A stretch of DNA of 5,144 bases from an uncultured Oscillospiraceae bacterium. Its GTDB lineage: Bacteria > Bacillota > Clostridia > Oscillospirales > Ruminococcaceae. This document shows, one piece after another, positions 1 to 5,144 of the stretch. Position 1 is the first letter of the stretch; each line of letters opens with the position of its first letter. The position numbers and the translations under genes are program-made. A model generated the notes under the pieces. That model worked only from the letters and a program-made list of their open reading frames with translations. It was not told where the DNA came from and did not search any database. The DNA lies in NCBI GenBank assembly GCA_900556255.1, contig USNZ01000108.1, forward strand, positions 1-5,144, read 5' to 3'.

Positions 1-515
1 GCCTGATCGACCCCGACAAGTTCAACTTCCTGTGGGTGGTGGACTTCCCGCTGTTCGAGTACAGCGAGCAGGAAAACCGCTGGATGGCCATGCACCACCC
101 GTTCACCCTGCCCAAGGCAGAGGATCTGGACAAGGTCGAGAGCGATCCCGGTGCCTGCCACGCCGTAGCCTACGACATCGTTTTGAACGGTGTGGAAATG
201 GGCGGCGGCTCGATGCGTATCAACGACCCCGCCCTGCAGGATCGCATGTTCCACGCCCTCGGCTTTACCGAGGAGAAGGCGCGCGAGAGCTTCGGCTTCC
301 TGATGGATGCCTACAAGTTCGGCGCACCCCCGCACGGCGGTATGGCCTACGGCTTGGATCGCATGGTCATGCTGATGCTGAAGAAGGATTCCATCCGCGA
401 CGTCATCGCCTTCCCGAAGGTTCAGAACGCCGGCGAGCCGATGAGTGGCGCACCCGACGTGGTTGACGAAAAGCAGCTGAGCGATCTGAGCATTGCCCTG
501 ACGCTGAAAGACTGA
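1..515 (+). CDS. aspS: Aspartyl-tRNA synthetase, C-terminal part (5' end outside window)
   Basis: Aspartate-tRNA ligase charges tRNA(Asp) with aspartate using ATP in the cytoplasm. The reading frame is open from the window edge (first whole codon at base 3) and shows 170 residues, roughly the last 30% of a bacterial-type AspRS of about 590 residues. Seen in order: [14 protein letters not shown], then AMHHPFTLP, the [10 protein letters not shown] block, the class II motif 3 [13 protein letters not shown] (GLDR at 351-362, with the ATP-binding Arg), and the usual tail IAFPK...MSGAP...LSDLSIAL. The anticodon-binding, motif 1 and motif 2 regions lie upstream, so discriminating versus non-discriminating type cannot be judged. 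The gene ends with tandem stops TGA TAA (513-518) and runs straight into a terminator, so it is the last gene of its unit. The sequence shows no damage. Identification is very secure. Confidence 0.97.
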   Translation, partial: LIDPDKFNFLWVVDFPLFEYSEQENRWMAMHHPFTLPKAEDLDKVESDPGACHAVAYDIVLNGVEMGGGSMRINDPALQDRMFHALGFTEEKARESFGFLMDAYKFGAPPHGGMAYGLDRMVMLMLKKDSIRDVIAFPKVQNAGEPMSGAPDVVDEKQLSDLSIALTLKD

Positions 516-522
516 TAAAACC

Positions 523-560
523 AAACACCCTGTACCGAAACTGCGCGGTACAGGGTGTTT
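523..560. terminator. Bidirectional intrinsic terminator between convergent genes
   Basis: A perfect 15-bp inverted repeat, 523-537 paired with 546-560, encloses an 8-base loop (538-545). On the + strand it starts 8 bases after the aspS TGA and is followed by TTT AAT. Counting the paired Ts, the + strand carries six Ts in a row (558-563). On the - strand the stem ends in TTT and is followed by GG TTTT, a weaker U-tract. The stop codon of the - strand gene (TAA, 564-562) lies one base from the stem. The position between two convergent genes fits one hairpin ending both transcripts; the + direction looks stronger. The hairpin is seen directly, and use in both directions is inference. Confidence 0.9.
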
Positions 561-561
561 T

Positions 562-1371
562 TTAATAGGTCGTAATGGTGGTGCCGGTAAAGTAGTGGGT
601 CAGAATCTGCTGGTAGTTCCAGCCGTTTCGGGCATAGCCGATGGCACCCCACTGGCTCATGCCGCAACCGTGGCCGTAGCCGTAGACATCAAAGATAAAG
701 CAGTCCAGCCCGGCATCATAGCTGACGGTAAAGCACTGGCTGCGCAGGCTGCGTCCGTCCACGCTCTGCCCCGCCAGCAGGTTTTCGCGGAACCAGGTGC
801 CCTTGACGGTCTGGCCGCTTCCCTCGGGGCCGACACGGATCCTGGCGACCCAACCGTAGGCATTGGCAGACTGGATGCTGAACCACTGGTTGGGGTCCAC
901 GTCCGTTAAATCCAAGCCCAGCTTGTCCTTGATGCGCTGCACCAGGGTGGCGCGGGCAAAGCGCGCGGTGCCGCTGGTGGCACCGTTGGTGTTCCAGTGG
1001 CTGGCAACGCTCTGGTCATAGGGGCTGTCCACCGCCTGCAGCCAGGCGCGCTCGCCGCCCCAGACATCCGCCGAGGATGCCGTGCCGGTGCTGGCGCTGG
1101 CAAAATACGGCGTAAAACAGACATTGCCGTTGTAGGTGACCAGCACGTGCGCCACCTCCTGCGCGGCAGCCAGAGCCGCAGCACCGGGGGTCGCCCCCAG
1201 CACCGACGGATAGCCGCTTTGGCTTAAAATCCAGCAGTGGGTCGCAACGCACTGGGCCTTGTATGCCTCGGCAGGGGCGTTGGGGCCAAGCTCGTTCTGG
1301 GCAACCATGGCCAGACACTGCACCAGATCCATCGTTTGCGCCGTGCCGTTCATCGTCACGTTGATGGTCTC
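562..1371 (-). other. Domain: SpoIID/LytB peptidoglycan lytic transglycosylase-like
   Basis: Residues 861-1129 match the SpoIID family, which cuts glycan strands lacking stem peptides and acts with SpoIIP and SpoIIM in engulfment; LytB-type relatives modify other cell-wall enzymes. Seen: AMVAQNELGPNAPAEAYKAQCVATHCW, here split as AMVAQNELGP and AEAYKAQCVA (family form VxAEMPxxWPxEALKAQAVAARTY), with Glu887 at the catalytic Glu position; VTYNGNVCFTPYFASASTGTASSADVW region, including the STGT and DVWGG parts; DSPYD; and the closing signature GYGHGCGMSQWGA (1091-1103) followed by ILTHYFTGTTI. Seven Cys occur in the domain (879, 901, 906, 945, 1073, 1084, 1096), more than is usual. The family is secure; activity is inferred. 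Confidence 0.93.
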
Positions 1372-3951
1372 GGCTGCCGGGGCGGGCGCGGGGGTGGTTT
1401 CCTGCGTAGGTGTCGGGGTGGGTGTGGGGGTCGGCTGCTCGGACGGGCTGTCACTGCCCGATTCCGGCGTGGGCGTCGGCGTGGGTTCGGGGGTAGGCTC
1501 CGGCGTCGGGGTGGGGTTTTGGGCTATCAGCTGGTCCACCGTGATGGTCTGCTCCGGCAGGGTACCGGCGGCACCCTGATTCAGATCGTCCTCCACCGTG
1601 CTGCCCTTGCCGTTTTGTGCCAGGTCGGTCAGACCCTTGATGAGGGTGTCGGTGCCGGTCATGATGGTGCTTGTGATATTTTGCAGGTCAGAGACCACCC
1701 CGCTGAGGTCGGCATCCTCCGAACCGGAGATGCTGCCCGCTGCGTTATGGGTCTTGGTGCCGACGCCGGCGTTCTGCCCTGCGTAGCGGCCCAGCCCTGC
1801 ACTGACCAACGCGGCCACATCGGGCATGGGCTGGCTGCGGCGGCTGTACTGCACAGCGGTAAGCAGCGGCTGTTCGGCGGCGGAAAACGCCGCCGAGCTG
1901 ACGGCGGCGCTCTCCCCTTCTTCGACCACGCGCCCCACGATGCACAGCTGTACGCCGTCCTCCTCGCTTTGGGTGGTCAGGGTTATAAAGCGGGAATCGT
2001 CCCCCGCGTCTGCGCCGGTGTTCCACAGGCTGCGCGCCTGTATGCCCGACACAAAGCTGACATAGTCGTAATATTGCGAGAGATCGCCCGTCGCGTACAA
2101 ATCAAACGAGCCTTCACCGGTTTCGGCAGGGTCGTAATAAAAGACGGAGATCAGCTTGCAGCGGTAGGTTTTTTCCTGCAAATACAGCGTAAAAGCGTTG
2201 TTTTGCTTGGCGACATCCTCCTGCGCGAAATCGGCAAAGGCATCGCCCCGGCACGACAAAATCGTGTTGCCCGCACTGCTGCCGTCCAGGGCACTGGGTG
2301 AGGCAAACCGCACGATATCGGCGGCGTCTTTGTCCTGTTCGGGGGCGGGGGCGTCGGCGGCATAGACCAGCGTACCTGCGCGCCCCGCAAAGCCTAAGTA
2401 CCCCACCGCGCCGCTGCGGCGGGTCAATGCCTTTTGCAGGTAGCGGTCGGCGGCGTCATCATAGATCGTAGTGCCGTAGTTTTTGGCGGCAGGGCGCGCA
2501 CCTAAATCGTTATGCACAAACAGCCAGACGCCGCCTGCGCCCGCCAGAAGGATCAGCAACAGGGTCAGCAGCGTCAGAATGGCCGTGCGCTTGCGGCGGC
2601 GTTCGGTCTTCTCAATGACCTCCAGGCTGCGGGTGCGGATGGAGTTTTGCGGCATATTGTCCTGCAGTTTCTCGTCGCCGCGCCGCTTTTTGCGCGGGGG
2701 CGCAGGTTCCTCGGCCGCCGAGGTTTCAAACAGACGGTTGGCGGCTTGGGCAAAGGCATCCACGTCGGTGTTTCTGCCCGCCGCCTCGTCCGCCGCATCG
2801 GCAGCCTGTGCCTGCGCAATGGCGGCAGGATCCAGCCCTGCCGAGAAATCCGGCACATCATCGTCCAAAATCGATGGTTTCGGTGCCGCACGGCGCGGCG
2901 TGGGTTCCGGCTCCCGCGTCGGTTCCGGCTGCATGGAGACCGAGAAATCCTCCTCCGGGGCGGGCGTCTGCGCAGTCGGTTCTTCCTCAAAGCGAATGGT
3001 TCCTGTGGGCACGCGCGGCACGGTCAGCGGCACCTCGATGGGCTGCTGCGGTGCGGGCGTCTGCTCTGCCGCGGCGGCAGGCTGGGCAGACGGCGCGGGG
3101 CGCGCCGTGTCAAAGTCCATCATCGGCTCAAAGGAGGTGGTGGGGTCATCGGCGGGCGGGGTGCGGCGGCGCAGCGAAAAGCGCACCGTGTTGCCGCGCT
3201 CACGCCCGGCCTCGCTGACAAGCAGCAGCGGGCGCTCCTTGCCGGGGCGGAAGGTTATGCAGGAACCCGTCAGCCGCAGCCCCAACAGACGGCGGCGCAG
3301 AAGATCCAGCATCTGGTTGGCGATGGCGGCATCGCTCAGATCCGGCGGCAGGGCGCAGGCGGCGGCGCCGTGGCGGTCGCACACCAGCACAAAGGGGCAC
3401 TGCCCCACGGTGGCGGGCATGTATGCCGCGCCGAAATCCGCGCCCGCTGCCTGCATGGCGTTGAGAGCGCGCCCCGCCGAGGCTTGTACCACATCACCGG
3501 GAAAGCGCTTGAGCAGCACCGGCGGCACGACAATTTGCTTGCGGTTTTCGGGGTTGGCGTAGGTCTCGGTGCCGAAATCAAACACCGCCTCGCTGTGGGG
3601 CAGGGGCTGCAGCTGGCTGCCCAGCAAACGCCCCGTGGTTTCGTCCACGGCCACCAGCAGCTTGCGGCGGTCCAGCATGGCCGAAAGCGTTGCCTGTGCC
3701 AGGCTGGTCTCGCCCTCGGCAAAGATATCGTCACCGAATTTGGCGCGCAGACGCAGCGCCCATTTTTCACAGTATTGTTCCGCCATGGCGCGGTTGGGCG
3801 CACTGATCTGTATGCAGACGGCAAACTCGCCGTCGCGCTCCAACAGGCGCAAGCCCGGGCAGCCGTCGGCGCGGGCCTGCCGCAAAACAGCAGAGACCTC
3901 GGCGGCGGTGGGGCCGAAAACACGCAGAATTTTTAATTGTGTGTTTACCAT
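562..3951 (-). CDS. Membrane-anchored multidomain protein: CinA-like pseudoenzyme, sortase-B-like domain and SpoIID/LytB domain
   Basis: This 1129-residue protein has no standard name; annotation pipelines would probably call it SpoIID/LytB domain-containing. Order seen: residues 5-223 resemble the KH and PncC parts of CinA without the catalytic residues; 262-450 a Pro/Ala/acidic linker with a basic patch (RKKRR, 420-424); RRRKR (451-455) then one transmembrane helix (about 456-479); 498-680 a class-B-sortase-like domain without His, Cys or Arg at the catalytic positions; 711-811 a partly helical spacer; 812-860 Thr-Pro repeats; 861-1129 a SpoIID domain with Glu887 and GHGCGMSQWGA. Positive-inside reasoning puts residues 1-455 in the cytoplasm and 480-1129 outside. 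There is no N-terminal signal peptide. The ATG at 3951 is chosen because GAGGAA lies six bases upstream and the KH-like region begins within five residues. It follows cinA by 15 bases, probably in one operon. Only the SpoIID part looks catalytically able, cutting glycan strands of peptidoglycan; the overall role is unknown. Confidence 0.93.
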   Translation of the reverse strand: MVNTQLKILRVFGPTAAEVSAVLRQARADGCPGLRLLERDGEFAVCIQISAPNRAMAEQYCEKWALRLRAKFGDDIFAEGETSLAQATLSAMLDRRKLLVAVDETTGRLLGSQLQPLPHSEAVFDFGTETYANPENRKQIVVPPVLLKRFPGDVVQASAGRALNAMQAAGADFGAAYMPATVGQCPFVLVCDRHGAAACALPPDLSDAAIANQMLDLLRRRLLGLRLTGSCITFRPGKERPLLLVSEAGRERGNTVRFSLRRRTPPADDPTTSFEPMMDFDTARPAPSAQPAAAAEQTPAPQQPIEVPLTVPRVPTGTIRFEEEPTAQTPAPEEDFSVSMQPEPTREPEPTPRRAAPKPSILDDDVPDFSAGLDPAAIAQAQAADAADEAAGRNTDVDAFAQAANRLFETSAAEEPAPPRKKRRGDEKLQDNMPQNSIRTRSLEVIEKTERRRKRTAILTLLTLLLILLAGAGGVWLFVHNDLGARPAAKNYGTTIYDDAADRYLQKALTRRSGAVGYLGFAGRAGTLVYAADAPAPEQDKDAADIVRFASPSALDGSSAGNTILSCRGDAFADFAQEDVAKQNNAFTLYLQEKTYRCKLISVFYYDPAETGEGSFDLYATGDLSQYYDYVSFVSGIQARSLWNTGADAGDDSRFITLTTQSEEDGVQLCIVGRVVEEGESAAVSSAAFSAAEQPLLTAVQYSRRSQPMPDVAALVSAGLGRYAGQNAGVGTKTHNAAGSISGSEDADLSGVVSDLQNITSTIMTGTDTLIKGLTDLAQNGKGSTVEDDLNQGAAGTLPEQTITVDQLIAQNPTPTPEPTPEPTPTPTPESGSDSPSEQPTPTPTPTPTQETTPAPAPAAETINVTMNGTAQTMDLVQCLAMVAQNELGPNAPAEAYKAQCVATHCWILSQSGYPSVLGATPGAAALAAAQEVAHVLVTYNGNVCFTPYFASASTGTASSADVWGGERAWLQAVDSPYDQSVASHWNTNGATSGTARFARATLVQRIKDKLGLDLTDVDPNQWFSIQSANAYGWVARIRVGPEGSGQTVKGTWFRENLLAGQSVDGRSLRSQCFTVSYDAGLDCFIFDVYGYGHGCGMSQWGAIGYARNGWNYQQILTHYFTGTTITTY
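1372..1518 (-). repeat. Thr-Pro repeat linker (low-complexity coding repeat)
   Basis: Residues 812-860 are made of PT/PE dipeptides in two blocks, NPTPTPEPTPEPTPTPTPE and PTPTPTPTPTQ, separated by a short Ser/Asp-rich piece and closed by PAPAPAA. At DNA level this is a run of related six-base units (GG[T/C/G]GT[G/C]-like on the + strand). It is a typical extended spacer of Gram-positive surface proteins and here separates the sortase-like domain from the SpoIID domain. Such repeats can change length by slippage. Confidence 0.9.
1912..2460 (-). other. Domain: class-B-sortase-like, catalytic residues missing
   Basis: Residues 498-680 follow the sortase B pattern: AVGYLGFAGRAGTLVYAAD (where sortases have VGWLxIxGTxIDYPVVQ), NTILSCRG (for NTVIYGHN), FTLYLQEKTYRCKLISVFYYD (for the ITLYTPDGTYxYxIFSxYVxD strand), SGIQARSLWNTG (for xxIKxKSLYDTG), then SRFITLTTQ (for DRILTLSTC) and CIVGRVV (for FVVxGRLV). 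The catalytic His position is Arg568 (2250-2248), the Cys position is Gln661 (1971-1969), and the Arg position is Gln668 or Leu669. It should therefore not transpeptidate. The spacing is close to that of true sortases, which supports a kept fold. Confidence 0.82.
2515..2586 (-). other. Transmembrane helix of the fusion protein
   Basis: Residues 456-479 form an uninterrupted hydrophobic run (ILTLLTLLLILLAGAGG and on to WLF) directly after RRRKR. This basic side marks the cytoplasmic face, giving an N-in/C-out single-pass protein. It is the only convincing membrane segment in the 1129 residues. Confidence 0.93.
3283..3939 (-). other. Domain: degenerate CinA-like (KH + PncC amidase) region of the fusion protein
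   Basis: Residues 5-223 of the fusion protein align by eye with the C-terminal two thirds of the CinA encoded next door. Matching pairs (CinA / this protein): TLRVLGG / ILRVFGP; GECEIRVTA / GEFAVCIQI; ILGDAAYDID / KFGDDIFAEG; TAESCTGGMVAERL / AVDETTGRLLGSQL; FGFGFVTYA / FDFGTETYA; ERYNVVS / KRFPGDVV; DLLRRMALGL / DLLRRRLLGL. The nucleophile Ser of ESCTGG is Glu104 here (codon 3642-3640), the Lys of TYAEAAK is Asn136, and the GITGLAGPDG loop is deleted. The fold is probably kept while NMN amidase activity is probably lost. The CinA N-terminal MoCF-like domain is absent. The homology call rests on manual alignment. Confidence 0.82.
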
Positions 3952-3957
3952 GGTGTG

Positions 3958-3963
3958 TTCCTC
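3958..3963 (-). promoter_or_regulatory. Ribosome binding site for the fusion gene
   Basis: On the - strand GAGGAA (3963-3958) sits six bases (CACACC) before the ATG at 3951. It lies wholly in the 15-base gap after the cinA stop, so the second gene has its own strong initiation signal and does not depend only on coupling. It also decides the start codon. Confidence 0.85.
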
Positions 3964-3966
3964 GTT

Positions 3967-5144
3967 TTATATATCTAACGTAACTGCGTCCGTATTTTCT
4001 GTAACAGGCAGACTGTCCGGCACGGGCAGCCCCAGCGCCATGCGGCGCAAAAGGTCCAGCGCATACAGCGCCGCGCGGGTGCGTATCACGCTGCGCTCGC
4101 GGTAGCCGCCCAGCGTAAGGCGCATCAAAAATCCCTGTCCCGTGCGGGCATCGGCACCGGCAAGGTACACCGTGCCCACAGGCTTGCCCGGCAGGTCTCC
4201 GTCGGGGCCGGCCAGCCCCGTGATGCCTACGGCCAGCTCCGCCCCCGATACCCTGGCGGCACCAAAGGCCATGGCCACGGCCACAGGGCCGGAAACAACA
4301 TTATAGCGTTCTATCATTTCTGCCGACACGCCTAAAAGCTGCTGTTTGGCAGCCTCGGCGTAGGTGACAAAGCCAAAGCCGAACACCGCGCTGGAGCCGG
4401 GCACGTTGGTCAGCCGTTCGGCAACCATGCCGCCGGTGCAGCTTTCGGCGGTGGCGGCGTGCAGACCACGCTCCCGCAGGGCGCGCACGACAGTGTACTC
4501 CAAGGCGGGCACATCGATATCATACGCAGCATCGCCTAAAATATCCTTGAACTGCGCCAAGCGCGCGTTGCAGGCAGCCTCGGCCTCGGCGGCGTTGGCG
4601 GCGCGGGCGGTCACGCGGATCTCGCACTCGCCGGTTTTGCAGTAGATGGCCGCCGTGGGGTTGGCGCTCTCAAACAGCGCCCCCACCTTGCTGGCAATGG
4701 CGCTTTCGCCACCCAGTACGCGCAGGGTGCGGCTGTGTATGGTGCAGTTTTGGCGCTTTTCCAGCAGTGGGCGCACCTGTTCGGCCCACATGGCCTTCAT
4801 CTCCCGCGGGACGCCGGGCATCAGCACGGCGCAGTGGCCGCCGTCCTCAAACCAGGCACCGGGGGCGGTGCCGTGGTCGTTGGGGACCTTATGCCCCTTG
4901 GTGGGAACCATGGCCTGTTTGCGGTTGTTTTCGGTGGGGCGGCGGTTGGTGCGGGCAAAAAAGTCCAGAATTTTCTGCCACTCGGCCTCGTCAAAATGCA
5001 GGGTATCGCCGAAGGCTTCGGCCACGGTTTCCTTGGTCAAATCGTCCTCGGTGGGGCCAAGCCCGCCGGAAAACACCAGCAGATCGCTGCGCTGCTTGGC
5101 CTGTACGACCAGTGCCCGCAGACGATCGGGGTTGTCCCCGATGA
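3967..5144 (-). CDS. cinA: CinA family protein: MoCF-like domain plus nicotinamide-nucleotide amidase (5' end outside window)
   Basis: CinA proteins pair an N-terminal MoaB/Mog-like (COG1058) domain, tied to ADP-ribose pyrophosphatase activity, with a C-terminal PncC domain that deamidates nicotinamide mononucleotide to nicotinate mononucleotide, recycling pyridine nucleotides in the cytoplasm. The frame is open to the window edge and shows 391 residues; about 40 N-terminal residues are missing, judged from where IGDNPDRL falls in family members. Seen: SGGLGPTEDDLTKET; PNDHGTAPG and LMPGVPREM; a KH-like segment from TLRVLGG to YDID (about 4752-4543); then the amidase motifs AESCTGG (4449-4429, nucleophile Ser codon 4443-4441), TYAEAAK, and GITGLAGPDG (4227-4198). 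All expected motifs are intact. The GTG at 5076 is internal Val, not a start. Many Firmicutes have recA after cinA; here the fusion gene follows instead, 15 bases on. Confidence 0.96.
   Translation of the reverse strand, partial: IGDNPDRLRALVVQAKQRSDLLVFSGGLGPTEDDLTKETVAEAFGDTLHFDEAEWQKILDFFARTNRRPTENNRKQAMVPTKGHKVPNDHGTAPGAWFEDGGHCAVLMPGVPREMKAMWAEQVRPLLEKRQNCTIHSRTLRVLGGESAIASKVGALFESANPTAAIYCKTGECEIRVTARAANAAEAEAACNARLAQFKDILGDAAYDIDVPALEYTVVRALRERGLHAATAESCTGGMVAERLTNVPGSSAVFGFGFVTYAEAAKQQLLGVSAEMIERYNVVSGPVAVAMAFGAARVSGAELAVGITGLAGPDGDLPGKPVGTVYLAGADARTGQGFLMRLTLGGYRERSVIRTRAALYALDLLRRMALGLPVPDSLPVTENTDAVTLDI

Noticed and set aside
32..466. 144-codon frame overlapping aspS
   Set aside because: Out-of-frame shadow of aspS; Arg-rich composition and no motif, while the aspS frame has unmistakable class II synthetase motifs.
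1237..2301. 354-codon open frame on the + strand
   Set aside because: Antisense to the sortase-like and SpoIID parts; Gly/Arg-rich sequence mirrors the Thr-Pro repeat, with no family resemblance.
1912..2460. Active sortase
   Set aside because: Despite the class B sortase pattern, the His, Cys and Arg positions are all substituted, so a transpeptidase call would be wrong.
2483..3562. 359-codon open frame on the + strand
   Set aside because: Another shadow of the same gene, Ser/Arg/Ala-rich and without domains; it overlaps the other antisense frame.
2512..3936. 474-codon open frame on the + strand, antisense to the fusion gene
   Set aside because: It lies wholly opposite a gene with clear domains; its product is low-complexity Arg/Gly/Ala-rich with no recognisable motif. 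Long antisense frames are expected in GC-rich genes.
3966..3980. TATATA-like -10 element on the - strand before the fusion gene
   Set aside because: The AT-rich bases are the last codons and stop of cinA, no convincing -35 was found, and the distance to the ATG leaves almost no leader.
5074..5076. GTG as the cinA start
   Set aside because: The frame continues upstream with IGDNPDRL and further CinA-type sequence to the window edge, so this GTG is an internal Val codon.

Overview
The window is GC-rich and almost fully coding. It holds three genes: the 3' end of aspS on the + strand, and a convergent two-gene unit on the - strand (cinA, cut by the right edge, then a 1129-residue membrane protein ending in a SpoIID/LytB domain). 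The only gap longer than a few bases, 516-561, is filled by a strong terminator hairpin. No tRNA, rRNA, CRISPR array, insertion sequence or phage gene was seen. The bacterial-type AspRS, two-domain CinA, class-B-sortase-like domain and SpoIID domain, together with the GC-rich composition, suggest a gut-type Clostridia/Oscillospiraceae bacterium (Faecalibacterium, Gemmiger or Subdoligranulum-like). That placement is inference from protein style, not a database result.

Layout: 1-515 aspS C-terminal part (+); 523-560 hairpin shared by the converging transcripts; 562-3951 the large fusion protein (-); 3967-5144 cinA (-), missing about its first 40 residues. cinA and the fusion gene are 15 bases apart, in the same reading frame, and probably one transcript, with cinA first.

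The unusual object is the fusion protein. Read by eye, its order is: (1) a cytoplasmic N-terminal region (about residues 5-223) that aligns along its length with the KH-like and nicotinamide-nucleotide amidase (PncC) parts of the neighbouring CinA, but lacks the ESCTGG serine, the TYxxxxK lysine and the GITGxAGPDG loop; (2) a long Pro/Ala/acidic cytoplasmic linker; (3) one transmembrane helix after an RRRKR stop; (4) an extracellular class-B-sortase-like domain in which the positions of the catalytic His, Cys and Arg hold other residues; (5) a Thr-Pro repeat linker; and (6) a SpoIID/LytB peptidoglycan lytic transglycosylase-like domain that keeps its likely catalytic Glu and the GHGxGMSQWGA signature.

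Two apparently dead enzyme domains thus sit on either side of the membrane, joined to one apparently live cell-wall enzyme and co-transcribed with an intact CinA. A reasonable inference is a transmembrane sensor/scaffold that links a cytoplasmic nucleotide or CinA-related signal to cleavage of peptidoglycan glycan strands. I do not know of a described system with this architecture.
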